Assembly (NCBI GenBank): GCA_963733505.1
Contig: CAVTDW010000026.1
Span: forward strand, 62,001-126,000
Length of the DNA: 64,000 nucleotides
Direction: 5' to 3'
From: JALYXV01 sp963733505
GTDB taxonomy: Bacteria; Actinomycetota; Acidimicrobiia; Acidimicrobiales; Palsa-688
Shown piece by piece: positions 18,797 through 28,249 of this stretch (positions are counted from its first letter, which is position 1; each line of letters starts with the position of its first letter). Under the pieces are notes generated by a model that saw only the letters and a list, made by a program, of their open reading frames with translations, made no database searches and had not been told where the DNA came from. Made by a program: the position numbers and the translations under genes.

Positions 18797-20133
18797 GGTT
18801 GGCGTCCTCCAGGGAGACCGGAGCCTGCAGGAATGGCAGGAGCAACAGGACCGGCACTGACACCGCCGGCGATCGCACCGGGGGCGGCAGTGGCGGATTG
18901 GGCGGCGGTGCGGGTGGCGGTGCGGGTGTGGGTGGCGGATTGGGCTGCGGTGTGGGTGGCGGCTGCGGGGCCGAGGGCGGCAACCCCGCTCGAGGTGGCA
19001 CCACTGGGAGTGCCACCGCGGGCCGCAGCCTGGCCAAAGGACCCAGCACGACGGAAACGGGCCGCGCCCCTGAGCGGTCCGGTACTGCGGCGGCGACGGA
19101 TGAAACGAGCGACGTCGACCAACCAGTCGCGGTCGGTCGACAGTTCCAGGTGCTCAGCGCCTGCCTCGCCGAGCATCCGCCGGATTCGGTCCTGTCGCTC
19201 GCCGACCGCGTTTGCATAGCGCTCCCGCAGCCCGGCGGAGTTGGTCTGGACGTGAAGACGGACCCCCGTTTCGGCGTCGACCACCTCCAGCAGGCCGACG
19301 GCGGGGAGCTCGAGCTCCCGGGGATCGGTGACCTGGGCCGCCACGACCTGGTGGCGCAGGGAGAGCCGGCGAAGTGGTGTCACCCAGTCGGTCGCGTCGA
19401 GGAAGTCACTTATCACGATCACTTGGCCCCGCCGCCGCTGGGTTCGCTCGACTTGCGCCAATGCTGCGCCCAGGTCGGCGTCGGGACCGGGCCCACGCTC
19501 TCGCCGGGGGCTGTCGTACAGGAGCGAAAGAGCAGCGAGAACGGCCGTCCGGCCGCTGCGAGCGGGCACGCGGACGAGATGATCACCGCCGGCGATGAGC
19601 ACCCCGAGGCGGTTTCCCGCTCGGCTGTTGAGGAAGCCGAATGCGGCGACCATCGCCAGCGCTACTTCTCGCTTCTCGCGCTGGGTGGTCCCGAAGTCCA
19701 GGCTGGCGGAACGGTCGACAACGATCCAGGTCTCGAGCTCCCGGTCCGCTTCGGTGGTCCGGACATGGGGAGCGAGGGATCGTGCGGTCAGGCTCCAATC
19801 GATCCGGCGGGCATCGTCACCCGGGGTGTAGGCCCGGGCACCGGCCGGTTCCGTTCCCGGGCCGGAGGTCAGCGCCAGATAGTCGCCGCTCACCAATCCG
19901 TCGAGGCGACGGGTCACGTCGAGCTCCAACCGCCTGAGAAAGGCGGCCTTGGCGGCCAGCGCACCGGGAGGCGTCGAGGGGGGCGTGGCTGGCGGCCGGG
20001 GGGCACCCCACTGCCGCCACCGAAGTCGAGCCGCCCTGCGTGCCCGACCGGTCCGGCCGGCCAGGTGCTCGGCGTCTGGCTCGTGTACGGGCTCGTCGGC
20101 GCGCCTCGATCCTGGGCCCGACTGGTCCGTCAC
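18793..20133 (-). CDS. DUF58-domain protein
   Basis: This 446-residue cytosolic protein sits between MoxR and BatA. The conserved core starts near residue 65 (LRRLELDVTRRLDGLVSGDYL) and contains the DUF58 signature YTPGDDARRIDWSLTAR and a vWA-like strand with a degenerate MIDAS (VDRSASLDFGT). The N-terminal 60 residues and the C-terminal 90 are low-complexity; the tail has repeated ATHTAAQSATHTRTATRTAAQ. In the family DUF58 proteins probably work as adaptors with MoxR ATPases. The GTG start at 20133 lies inside the long 3' extension of the MoxR frame, an unusual 317-base overlap discussed under MoxR. Confidence 0.88.
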   Translation of the reverse strand: MTDQSGPGSRRADEPVHEPDAEHLAGRTGRARRAARLRWRQWGAPRPPATPPSTPPGALAAKAAFLRRLELDVTRRLDGLVSGDYLALTSGPGTEPAGARAYTPGDDARRIDWSLTARSLAPHVRTTEADRELETWIVVDRSASLDFGTTQREKREVALAMVAAFGFLNSRAGNRLGVLIAGGDHLVRVPARSGRTAVLAALSLLYDSPRRERGPGPDADLGAALAQVERTQRRRGQVIVISDFLDATDWVTPLRRLSLRHQVVAAQVTDPRELELPAVGLLEVVDAETGVRLHVQTNSAGLRERYANAVGERQDRIRRMLGEAGAEHLELSTDRDWLVDVARFIRRRRSTGPLRGAARFRRAGSFGQAAARGGTPSGATSSGVAALGPAAATHTAAQSATHTRTATRTAAQSATAAPGAIAGGVSAGPVAPAIPAGSGLPGGRQP

Positions 20134-21313
20134 GACGTCGCCTCACGGGACATCGCGTCACGGCGTCGCGCTCACGGGACGTCGCCTCACGGGGTGCGGG
20201 CTCGAGATAGGGCGCAGGCTCCAGGTACGGGGCTGGCTCGACGGACGATTGGCCGGAGTCGGCGAGATAGCCGGCTGTTGCTCCCGCAGGCGCCGACATC
20301 GATACCGTCGGCCCTGGACGGGGACCGCCCCGACCGGGCTCGTCCTGATGGGGCGCCACCCGCGGCGCTTGAATCGTCGCCAGCACCCGGGCAACGACGT
20401 CGTCGACCTGCAAGCCCGCGGCCAACCCGTCATACGTGAGCAGCAGGCGATGGCGAAGCACCTCAGGTGCCACGTCGTAAATGTCTTGAGGGACGAGGAA
20501 CCGCCTCCCGCGCAGCAACGCCAGCGCCCGCCCACCGGACAGGAGGCCGAGTGTCGCGCGGGGACTGGCGCCCAAGGCGATCTGGGAAGCCAGCTCGGGC
20601 ATTCCCCATCGAGCCGGCTCGCGAGTACCCATGACCAAGCGGACGGCATAGTCCTGCACCGCGTGATGGACGAACACGTCGTCGGCCAGCGCCTGAAGCG
20701 CCTGGAGCTGCTCGGGCGACAGCACCTGCTCGGCCGCGGGCGGCCGCACGCTCATCCGATGCGCGATCTCGATCTCCTCCTGATACGACGGCTGCTCCAC
20801 CACGATCTGCATGAGGAAACGGTCCCGTTGCGCCTCGGGGAGGGCGTACACCCCTTCGGACTCGATGGGGTTCTGGGTGGCCAGGACCAGGAACGGCTCG
20901 GGGACGCGCCGGGTGTGCCCACCGATGGACACCTGGCGCTCCGCCATGACCTCGAGCAGGGCACTTTGGACCTTGGCGGGTGCTCGGTTGATTTCGTCAG
21001 CCAGCACGATGTTGGCGAACACCGGCCCCCACTCGATGTCGAACTCCTCCTGCGAAGGCCGCCAGATCCGCGTGCCCACGATGTCGGCAGGCACCAGATC
21101 GGGTGTGAACTGGATACGAGTGAACGACCCACCCACCACGCTCGCCATGGTCGACACAGTCAGGGTCTTCGCCAAGCCGGGCACGCCCTCGATGAGGCAG
21201 TGGCCCCGGGCCAGCAGGCACACGAAGGCCCGCTCGACCATACGATCCTGGCCGACGATGACCCGTTTGATCTGGAACAAGGCATCTTCGAGTACCGCCG
21301 CAGTGTCCGACAT
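19817..21313 (-). CDS. MoxR-family AAA+ ATPase
   Basis: This cytosolic AAA+ chaperone-like ATPase has Walker A GVPGLAKT, Walker B VLADEINRAP, sensor ATQNPIESEG, and the MoxR helical lid (HRMSVRPPA, then ASPRATLGLLSGGRALALL). The normal family protein ends at about residue 330, near DDVVARVLATIQAP. Here the frame continues for about 165 more residues and overlaps DUF58 by 317 bases. The first part of the tail, with tandem PAPYLE units and REATSRERD, looks genuinely coded. The last about 100 residues are Arg-rich antisense-like text. In a neighbouring frame the tail would end MSREATS with TGA at 20130-20132 overlapping the DUF58 GTG, the usual coupling, so an indel near 20150 is likely. No upstream operon partner is present. 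Confidence 0.85.
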   Translation of the reverse strand: MSDTAAVLEDALFQIKRVIVGQDRMVERAFVCLLARGHCLIEGVPGLAKTLTVSTMASVVGGSFTRIQFTPDLVPADIVGTRIWRPSQEEFDIEWGPVFANIVLADEINRAPAKVQSALLEVMAERQVSIGGHTRRVPEPFLVLATQNPIESEGVYALPEAQRDRFLMQIVVEQPSYQEEIEIAHRMSVRPPAAEQVLSPEQLQALQALADDVFVHHAVQDYAVRLVMGTREPARWGMPELASQIALGASPRATLGLLSGGRALALLRGRRFLVPQDIYDVAPEVLRHRLLLTYDGLAAGLQVDDVVARVLATIQAPRVAPHQDEPGRGGPRPGPTVSMSAPAGATAGYLADSGQSSVEPAPYLEPAPYLEPAPREATSRERDAVTRCPVRRRRDGPVGPRIEARRRARTRARRRAPGRPDRSGTQGGSTSVAAVGCPPAASHAPLDASRCAGRQGRLSQAVGARRDPSPRRIGERRLSGADLRPGNGTGRCPGLHPG

Positions 21314-21548
21314 TCGTGCTCCTCAGATCGGATTGGGAAAAGGAGGGCGTGGTCGCGAGGACCGCGACTGCCACTGCGGCCAGCGTGGTGACCAAACCTC
21401 AAGGCAACCTGGTGATGGGCTGGGAAACAGGTAAGTACCGTCCTCTGCGGAAGTTCTCAGTGCGTGTTCAGCGGGGATTTAGATCACCTGTCCAGACTGG
21501 CATGCAAACTGGTCAATGGAGTCGCCGCGGGCGACCGGAAGGAATCGG

Positions 21549-22869
21549 ATGACCGACGAAAGCCCCGGCTGGGGCGCTCCGGGCAGCGGTACTGCCCCGT
21601 ACGGCGCGCCGACCGCCGGGCAACCACCGGCTGGCTGGTATCCCGACCCGTGGTCGCCCACGCACCACCGGTACTGGGACGGCTCGACATGGACCGACGG
21701 CGCCTTCCCGCACGGCCCGGCCGATCCCTGGGCGGACGAGGGACGCGACACCGCCGAGCTCGCCGTCCCACCAGCACCCACCACAGCAGCACCCACTACC
21801 GCAGCGCCCACAGCGCCGCCCACGGTCCCACTGCCGGCCTGGCCCGCCGCGGCCCGGCCCGGCACCGGCACCGGCACCGGCTGACCTTCCCCCGGCCCCG
21901 GCCTTCCCTGCCGGCGCTCCGCCTGCCGCCGCTGCGGCGTCATCAGGCATCGGACCGGAACAGTGGCCGCCGCCACCGCCGGAATGGTCAGCACCTTCGT
22001 CCTATCTCACCTGGACCCCACCGCCGCGACCGGGTGGGCTGGGCCCCGATCCGGCCCCCGTCGAAACCGCAACCAAAGCGTCACCATGGGCGTCGGGATT
22101 GGGCTTCGTTGCCCTGGTCGTCGGCGTCATGATCGTGGTGGGCTCGCTCGGCACGCTCGGTGGGTACCTGGCGTTCCGGCATCGCAGCACGTCCCGGCCC
22201 TCGGCGACGGGTCTGCCTCCGACTGTCGTGCCGACCGTCCCCGGTCCTGGGTCGACCGTTCCCCGGGACCCGTCGACCGCGGCCTTGGATTCGCTCGTGC
22301 TCACCCAGGAAGATGTGGCATCGACGGTCGTGGTCCAGCCGTTACTCGGGGGCGACCAGGTGGCCGGCGAACCGACGCTCGATCTGTGCAACGGCACGTT
22401 CCCCAGCGAGTCACTGCGTACCGCGCGACTTCAGGTGGGCGCGTTCGACGCCCAGGCCACCGTCGTGCTCAGCACCGAGGCGGTCCTCTATGCCAACCCG
22501 GCGGCGACCGAGCAGGCGTTCTCCGAGCTGAGATCGGTCGCGTCCAACTGTCCCTCCACGCCAGTCACGAGTCCGGTCGGCGAACCAACCGAAGTCACCC
22601 ACTTCAACGCCGCGCCCGACGGCACCTGGTCGGCCGCCCCGGCGGGTGTGATTCGCCAGGCCTACGACTTCGCGAGCACCGATGAGCTCGGCACCACCCG
22701 CCATTCCGTCGCGGTCTACCTGCGCCGGGGGCGGGCCTTGATGGGCGTGTACTTCTCCGATGTCGACTCACCTCAGATCAGCGTGGCCGGCCAGAACACC
22801 ATCGAGAAGATCACCGCTGTGTTCGCAGGACGCCTCGCCAGCCTGCCCGCCTCGGTCGTCAACGGGTAG
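21549..22869 (+). CDS. DUF2510 membrane protein with extracytoplasmic domain (frameshifted)
   Basis: The repaired protein has about 439 residues. The ATG at 21549 follows a good AAGGA. The N-terminus has the DUF2510 signature (PPAGWYPDPWSPTHHRYWDGSTWT), also found in actinobacterial membrane proteins; next comes a long Pro/Ala-rich linker, one membrane helix (GFVALVVGVMIVVGSLGTLGGYLAF) and an external domain with two cysteines (DLCNGTF, SNCPSTP). That domain resembles the general form of extracytoplasmic sensor domains seen with mycobacterial kinases and lipoproteins, but I cannot assign it. The frame changes between about 21845 and 21865 in a GGCACC repeat; the +1 frame carries on through APAPADLPPAPAFPAG to the membrane helix without a start, so this is one gene. 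Confidence 0.72.
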
Positions 22870-22963
22870 TCAAAGTCTCATGCCGGGCACAGATGCCCCT
22901 GATCCGGCTCTGAGGTTGGTGGCGTTCACTAGGAACAACACCAGCCACAGGAGTGACGACGCC

Positions 22964-24353
22964 GTGACCGACAGCTATCAAGAATGGGGCAGCGGAGCGA
23001 CCTCGGTGCTCACGCCGCCGCCACCGCAGCCGCAGGAATGGATCAGCGAGCCGCCCCCGTGGGCGCCCTCATGGACTCCGCCGACGGTCCCCATGGGCGG
23101 AGACGGCGGAGGCGGTGGCTTCGGCGGCACCGGCCCGCTGCCGGCTTGGCAGCCGCCCGAGGCGCCACGTCAGCGGGGAAAGAACGGTCTCGCGGTCGTC
23201 GTCGTTGCCGCGTTGATCGCGGCGCTCATCGGCATCGGTATCGGCAGGACCCTCGGACGGCCCGCATCCACCCCCGTGGCTGCGTCGTCCACCCCGGCGA
23301 CAGCCCCGGCCGCGCCCTCGGCGACCAGCCCCGCCACCACGCCCGCCAACGGTGGGACCACGCCGTCCGCAGGCTCAAGTCCGACCCAACCCACGCAGCC
23401 GTCGACCGGCTCCGTACCCGCTGACGCCGCCGCCGTGACGGCAAAGGTGACGCCGGGCATCGTGGACATCAACACGCAGTTGTCCTACCAGAACAGCGCC
23501 GCTGCGGGAACGGGAATGGTCCTCACCTCCTCGGGTGAAGTGCTCACCAACAACCACGTGATCGACGGGGCGACCACCATTTCGGTGACCATCCCGAGCA
23601 CCAACCGGACCTACAGCGCCACCGTGGTCGGCACCGATCCGACTGAAGACGTGGCCGTGCTGCAACTGAAGAATGCGTCCGGCCTGAAGACCATTCCGAC
23701 CGGCGACTCCAGTACCGTCCAGGCCGGCGACTCGGTCGTCGCTTTGGGCAACGCGGGCGGCAGGGGGGGCGCCCCATCGGTCGTCACCGGGAACGGTGCG
23801 AGCGGTCGATCAGACCATCACGGCCAGTGATCAAGGTGGTGCCAACGCCGAGACGCTCAACGGCCTGATCGAAACCAACGCTCCTATTCAGCCGGGCGAC
23901 TCGGGAGGCCCGCTGGCCAACAACAACGGGCAGGTCATCGGTATGGACACCGCGGCCTCGACGGCGCGACGGTTCAACGCCGGGGCGGCCGTGAGTTTCG
24001 CCATCCCGATCAACCATGCCCTCTCGATCGCGCAACAGATCGAATCCGGCAAAGCCAGCTCGACGATCCACATCGGCCTGCCGGCATTCCTCGGCGTCTC
24101 GCTCTCCACGACGTCCTCCGGTACCGGCGCTGCGGTCATGGGCGTGGCGGCCAACACTCCGGCCGCCGCCGCCGGCCTGGTCGCCGGCGATGCCATCACC
24201 TCGGTGGGAGGCACGACGGTGACCGGATCGCAGGAGCTGACCGCCGCCATGGCAACCCACCGTCCCGGGGACAAGGTCACGCTCACCTGGACCAGCCAGT
24301 CAGGCGGCAGCCATACGGCGACGGTCACCTTGGGCTCCGGCCCGGCTGACTGA
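22964..24353 (+). CDS. HtrA/DegP-like membrane-anchored serine protease (frameshifted)
   Basis: This trypsin-like protease with a PDZ domain has about 462 residues when repaired. The start GTG 22964 has AGGAG ten bases upstream. Order: a Pro/Gly-rich cytoplasmic N-terminus, one membrane helix (GLAVVVVAALIAALIGIGIG), a Thr/Ser/Pro linker, and the protease domain with catalytic His in LTNNHVIDG, Asp in PTEDVAVLQ and Ser in QPGDSGGPL. A PDZ domain with MGVAANTPAAAAGLVAGD follows. It acts outside the membrane in protein quality control. The frame changes at 23791-23794: removing one A from GGGAACGG restores VTGTVRAVDQTITASDQGG, so His/Asp and Ser lie in different frames of this sequence. A strong hairpin follows the stop. 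Confidence 0.92.
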
Positions 24354-24370
24354 GCGACCCGCCTCTTCTG

Positions 24371-24418
24371 GGGGCCACCGACCGCACCGCTTCCCCCGGC
24401 GGTGAGGCCGGTGGCCCC
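24371..24418 (+). terminator. terminator-like hairpin after the HtrA protease gene
   Basis: GGGGCCACCG and CGGTGGCCCC form a perfect 10-bp stem 17 bases after the protease stop. Extra GC complementarity is possible inside the 28-base loop. A CCTTCCCC tract follows rather than T residues. Confidence 0.6.
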
Positions 24419-24470
24419 CTTCCCCTCGCCAAGCCGAACCGCGGCGCGGCGCGGCGCGGCACGGCAGCGA

Positions 24471-24519
24471 TTTCCCCAGACAAATCCACATTCCATGTGG
24501 GATGTCCTGAAGAAAACCC
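24471..24519. repeat. diverged third copy of the hairpin repeat
   Basis: TTTCCCC-AGACAAA, CATGTGGGATGTC and GAAGAAAACC align in the same orientation with the two repeats near 4.9 kb (TTTCCCTCGACAAA, TGTGTGGATTTGTC, GAGTCAAAA). The stem is weakened here to AGACA/TGTCC-like pairing. The element covers the presumed start of the PLP enzyme gene. Confidence 0.45.
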
Positions 24520-25643
24520 GCGACCAACCACCGTCGGCATACCGTTTGACTCCGTGCCCCCGCCACCACGACCGCCGACCACGACCGCCGAACCGCAACC
24601 CGGAACCGACCCAGCAGCGGCGAGACCCGACCGACGAGTGGGAAGGGATCGGATTCCCCCGGATCCCCTTGGCCCACCTGCCGACACCGCTTGAGCGACT
24701 CGACCGGTTAGGCGCCCACCTCGGTATGGAGCCCGGTGCCTTGTGGATCAAGCGCGACGATGCCACTGGCCTGGCAGGCGGAGGAAACAAGGCCCGCAAA
24801 CTCGAATATCTCTGCGCCGACGCCAAGGCCCAGGGGTGCGACACACTCGTGACCGGCGGCGGGCACCAGAGCAACCACGTGCGAATGACAGCCGCCGCCG
24901 CCAACCGGGTGGGCCTGGCGTGCACCGTGGTGATCGCGGGCGGCCAACCGGAGCAACCCAGCGGCAACGTGCTGCTCGACGAGTTGCTCGGCCCGGCGAT
25001 CACCTGGATCGGCCCTGCCACCTACTACGCCATCGAGGCGGCGATCGTCGACGAGAGCGAGCGGCTCACGGCGACGGGCCGTCACCCTTACGCCATCCCC
25101 GTCGGCGGCGCCAACGCCATCGGCGCCCTGGGCTACGTCGTCGCAGCCCAGGAGCTGCGCGCCCAGCAGCGCGCCCACCAAGGGGAGGTCGAACTGGTGG
25201 TCGTGGCCGACGGTTCCGGCGGGACCCACGCCGGGCTGGCCGCGGGCTTCGGCGATCACGCCCTCGTGCTTGGCATCGACGTCGGAGCCCGCCCGGACCT
25301 GGACCAACAGGTGCCGTTGAAGGCGAACGAGGTGGCCACCCTGGCCGGACTGACCCCGCCGGCCGGCCACTGCCGGATCGATCACGACCAGATAGGAATC
25401 GGCTACGCCGCGCCCACCGACGCCTGCCGCCACGCACTCGAGCTGGCGGCCCGCCTCGAGGGCATCATCCTCGATCCCGTCTACACCGGCAAAGCGATGG
25501 CCGGACTGATCCAGGCCCGGCGCGACGGTCGCATCGGCGCCGCGACGAAGACCGTCTTCTGGCACACCGGCGGTATGCCCGCCCTCTTCGCCCGCGCCTA
25601 CGCGGATTGGATCCGGACCGGATCCATCCTGTGGACAACCTGA
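24495..25643 (+). CDS. PLP-dependent D-cysteine desulfhydrase / ACC deaminase family enzyme
   Basis: This tryptophan-synthase-beta-fold PLP enzyme has up to 382 residues. The conserved region begins at RIPLAHLPTPLERLDRLG; the Schiff-base lysine lies in GGGNKARKLEYL; other marks are TGGGHQSNHVRMTAAAA, the phosphate-binding GSGGTHAGLAAG and the C-terminal DPVYTGKAMAGLI with FWHTGG. The family contains D-cysteine desulfhydrases (D-cysteine to pyruvate, sulfide and ammonia) and ACC deaminases. The residues visible do not let me choose safely, though the sequence looks more desulfhydrase-like. ATG 24495 is the last Met before the domain, but about 60 residues lie between them and the start overlaps a repeat copy, so the true N-terminus is doubtful. 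The gene stands alone. Confidence 0.85.
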   Translation: MWDVLKKTRDQPPSAYRLTPCPRHHDRRPRPPNRNPEPTQQRRDPTDEWEGIGFPRIPLAHLPTPLERLDRLGAHLGMEPGALWIKRDDATGLAGGGNKARKLEYLCADAKAQGCDTLVTGGGHQSNHVRMTAAAANRVGLACTVVIAGGQPEQPSGNVLLDELLGPAITWIGPATYYAIEAAIVDESERLTATGRHPYAIPVGGANAIGALGYVVAAQELRAQQRAHQGEVELVVVADGSGGTHAGLAAGFGDHALVLGIDVGARPDLDQQVPLKANEVATLAGLTPPAGHCRIDHDQIGIGYAAPTDACRHALELAARLEGIILDPVYTGKAMAGLIQARRDGRIGAATKTVFWHTGGMPALFARAYADWIRTGSILWTT

Positions 25644-25702
25644 CCAGATCCACAGGGTTGGACCCCTGGATGCCCACAGCCACCCCGGCGTAGCGTTGCG
25701 GC

Positions 25703-25945
25703 ATGACCTACGAGATCCGGTTGAAAGGTGGCGAGGCCGAGGTCATCGAGGGAGCCGACACCTATCAACAGGAGGGCCCGCTCACGACCTTCTTCCAGAC
25801 TCGGCCCGGCCGGACGGTGATCGACTGCTGGTCGCGGCGGGTGGCGAGCTACCGCACCGCCGACATCGTGCGCATCCGCGGCGCCGCCTGGACCGGCGCC
25901 ACGATCGCCGCCGAGGGTCCATCCGCGATTCTGCGGAATTTCTGA
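25703..25945 (+). CDS. small hypothetical protein
   Basis: An ATG-initiated protein of 80 residues begins 59 bases after the PLP enzyme. Composition is soluble and beta-rich, with phrases such as YEIRLKGGEAEVIEGAD, TVIDCWSRRVASYRTADIVRIR and ending AILRNF. There is no signal peptide or known motif. It may be a small regulatory or binding protein. The coding character (third-position GC, no long shadow alternatives) is good, the ribosome binding site poor. Confidence 0.6.
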   Translation: MTYEIRLKGGEAEVIEGADTYQQEGPLTTFFQTRPGRTVIDCWSRRVASYRTADIVRIRGAAWTGATIAAEGPSAILRNF

Positions 25946-26023
25946 GCTTGCCCACAGCGGGCCGCGAGATTGCGATGGTGAAGTGAACCTGCGGGTCACC
26001 CTGGCCCGTATCGAGGAGCAAAC

Positions 26024-26251
26024 ATGACACGTACACGGATAGTGCTGGCTGCGGGGGCGGTGGCCGGGGTTCTCGGCCTCAGCCTGGGCGCGGCCAGTGT
26101 CGCCGGAGCGGCGTCAACCCAAACGCCAACCCCGACGACGACCGCACCAGGGTCGTCGACGGCCCCCACGCACAATGGGGACTGCCCCCACATGCATGGG
26201 AGCGGAGGGAGCGGCAGTAGCACGTCCTCGGCCAACGGGAGCGGCGTCTAG
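26024..26251 (+). CDS. small secreted Ser/Thr/Gly-rich protein
   Basis: This 75-residue protein has a strong Shine-Dalgarno (GAGGAG, 7 bases before ATG). A classical signal peptide (MTRTRIVLAAGAVAGVLGLSLGAA) ends at an AXA-type site (VAGAAS), leaving about 45 residues of Thr/Pro then Ser/Gly low complexity with one CPHMHG motif. The Cys and two His in DCPHMHG could bind a metal, but this is only a possibility. No family recognised. Confidence 0.65.
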   Translation: MTRTRIVLAAGAVAGVLGLSLGAASVAGAASTQTPTPTTTAPGSSTAPTHNGDCPHMHGSGGSGSSTSSANGSGV

Positions 26252-26515
26252 CCGTTCCCCTTCACCGGAGGCCCGGCGGCCCGTTCCACCCCAGGCCGCC
26301 GGGTCTTCGTCAGAACGTCGAAAACCTTCGGACAGTTGGGAAAAGTCCCCGCCGGTTCCGGCGCTCGCGTCGTCGAGGAGACTCACGCCGGCCGCTGGTC
26401 GACCAGTACTGGTACCGGGTCACAGGCGCAACCCCACGAAATCCCGCCGCCGAGTTCGATCTCGGGCGCGATGCTGGTCAGGTGAAGGCATCGTCGCGCC
26501 CGCTACGCCCGCGCC
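26252..26515. other. intergenic region upstream of the ABC exporter operon
   Basis: No convincing gene or RNA is seen in these 264 bases. Short frames here lack coding character. The region must hold the promoter of the exporter operon; no clear -10 hexamer or operator could be picked out by eye. Confidence 0.4.
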
Positions 26516-27454
26516 ATGTCTGACGTGGGCCGCCCGACCGTGGTCGAGGCGAGAGGCCTGACGAAGCGTTTCGGCACCACAACCGCCGTCGACGCCATCG
26601 ACTTCGACGTGGCCCAAGGGGAAGCATTCGGCTTCCTCGGGCCGAACGGCGCCGGGAAGAGTTCGACGATGCGTATGGTCGGCTGCGTTTCGCCCGCCTC
26701 TGAGGGCAAGCTGCAGGTGCTCGGGATGGACGCGGCAACCGAGGGGCCGAGCATCCGGGCACGCCTCGGGGTCGTACCGCAGGACGACACCCTCGACGCC
26801 GAGCTGACGGTTCGGGAAAACCTGTTCGTCTATGGGCGGTTCTTCGATCTTCCCCGGCGCCTGATCAGCGAGCGGGTCAACCATCTCCTCGACTTCGTGC
26901 AGCTGGGTGAGAAAGCTGATCAGCGGGTGGAGCTGCTTTCGGGCGGGATGAAACGCCGCCTCACCATCGCCCGGGCCCTGATCAACGATCCCGATCTGCT
27001 CTTGCTGGACGAGCCCACGACGGGGCTCGACCCCCAGGCCCGGCACGTGCTCTGGGACCGGCTGTACCGCTTGAAGCAAGAGCACAAGACCCTCATCCTG
27101 ACCACCCACTACATGGATGAGGCCGAGCAGTTGTGCGACCGCCTGGTGGTCATGGACAAGGCGATCATCGTCGCCGAAGGGGCGCCCCAGGAGTTGATCG
27201 CTCGGTATTCGACTCGAGAGGTGCTTGAGTTGCGCTTCCCGGCGGGCCAGCAGGAGGCGGCGCTTGAGCGTCTGGCCGGCCTGGGCGAACGGATCGAAGC
27301 CCTTCCCGACCGGGTACTCGTGTATACCAACGACGGCGATGCCGCGGCGGCGGAGGTGCACGGCCGCCGGCTGTCGCCGGTGAGCATGCTCGTCCGGCGC
27401 AGCTCCTTGGAAGACATTTTCCTCCGCCTGACCGGGCGCAGCCTGGCGGACTGA
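26516..27454 (+). CDS. ABC-2 type exporter ATP-binding protein (DrrA-like)
   Basis: This cytosolic ATPase subunit has 312 residues. Walker A is GPNGAGKSS, the Q-loop is VVPQDDTLD, the signature is LSGGMKRRL, and Walker B is LLLLDEPTTGLDP followed by TTHYMDE with the switch His. After the nucleotide-binding domain comes a DrrA/NodI-like C-terminal tail of about 85 residues (GDAAAAEVHGRRLSP, then RRSSLEDIFLRLTGRSLAD). It energises the two permeases encoded immediately downstream (6 bases and a 4-base overlap). Relatives export drugs, lipids or antibiotics; the substrate is not deducible. Confidence 0.93.
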   Translation: MSDVGRPTVVEARGLTKRFGTTTAVDAIDFDVAQGEAFGFLGPNGAGKSSTMRMVGCVSPASEGKLQVLGMDAATEGPSIRARLGVVPQDDTLDAELTVRENLFVYGRFFDLPRRLISERVNHLLDFVQLGEKADQRVELLSGGMKRRLTIARALINDPDLLLLDEPTTGLDPQARHVLWDRLYRLKQEHKTLILTTHYMDEAEQLCDRLVVMDKAIIVAEGAPQELIARYSTREVLELRFPAGQQEAALERLAGLGERIEALPDRVLVYTNDGDAAAAEVHGRRLSPVSMLVRRSSLEDIFLRLTGRSLAD

Positions 27455-27460
27455 GCACGC

Positions 27461-28249
27461 ATGCTCTCCGGTTCCCGCACCTGGCTGGCGGCCGAGACCG
27501 CCGCCATGACCTATCGTCGCCGGTGGCGGGGATCGGTGTTCAGTACCGTCCTCACGCCGATCCTGATGCTGGCGGCCATGGGTGTCGGGCTCGGGTCGTT
27601 GGTCGACAAGGGGGCGGCCGGGCCTCGGGCGTCGCTCGGTGGTGTGGGCTACCTGGCCTTCCTGGCGCCCGGCCTGCTGGCCGCGGCAGCCATGCAAACG
27701 GCGGCCAACGAGGCGATCTACCCGATCATGGAAGGCATCAAATGGCGTCGCACCTTTCACGCCATGCTGGCCACACCCTTGACGGTGGCCGATATCGCCC
27801 TCGGCCAACTGCTCTGGATCACCGTCCGAATCGCCATGACCAGCACGGTGTTCCTGCTTGCCATCATCGCCTTCGGCGCCGCCCGCTCGGGTGCCATCGT
27901 CCTCGCCCTGCCCGCCGCAGTCCTCACCGGTATGGCGTTCGCGGCGCCGGTGGCGGCACTGACGGCGTCGCTGGAGGGCCCTCAGGGCCTGGCCAACCTC
28001 ATGCGCTTCGGAATCGTGCCCCTCTACCTCTTCTCGGGCACATTCTTCCCCATCAGCCAGCTCCCGGCCGCCGTCCGCCCCATCGCCTACATCACCCCCC
28101 TGTGGCACGGTGTCGACTTGTGCCGCTCGCTGGCGCTCGGCACCGCCAGCGTCGCAGGCGTGGCCTTGCATGTGTCGTACCTCGTTGTCTGGACTGCGGC
28201 GGGATCGGCGCTGGCAGTGGCCCGCTTCAGGAAGCGCCTGGTCGTATGA
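27461..28249 (+). CDS. ABC-2 type exporter permease 1
   Basis: This 262-residue integral membrane protein has about six hydrophobic helices, starting with FSTVLTPILMLAAMGVGLGSL. The ABC-2 membrane signature is visible in the middle and C-terminal half (ANLMRFGIVPLYLFSGTFFPISQLP, then ITPLWHGVDLCRSL). It ends with a basic cytoplasmic tail ARFRKRLVV. The stop overlaps the next permease start (ATGA), so both are coupled. Together with the second permease it forms the heterodimeric channel of the exporter. Confidence 0.9.
   Translation: MLSGSRTWLAAETAAMTYRRRWRGSVFSTVLTPILMLAAMGVGLGSLVDKGAAGPRASLGGVGYLAFLAPGLLAAAAMQTAANEAIYPIMEGIKWRRTFHAMLATPLTVADIALGQLLWITVRIAMTSTVFLLAIIAFGAARSGAIVLALPAAVLTGMAFAAPVAALTASLEGPQGLANLMRFGIVPLYLFSGTFFPISQLPAAVRPIAYITPLWHGVDLCRSLALGTASVAGVALHVSYLVVWTAAGSALAVARFRKRLVV

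Noticed and set aside
24441..24466. GCGGC tandem run considered as a regulatory repeat
   Set aside because: It is a simple GC microsatellite in a 141-base gap with no other signal.
26420..28171. 583-codon minus-strand frame over the ABC exporter
   Set aside because: It is the complement of conserved ATPase and permease genes, and its text is Gly/Arg/His filler.
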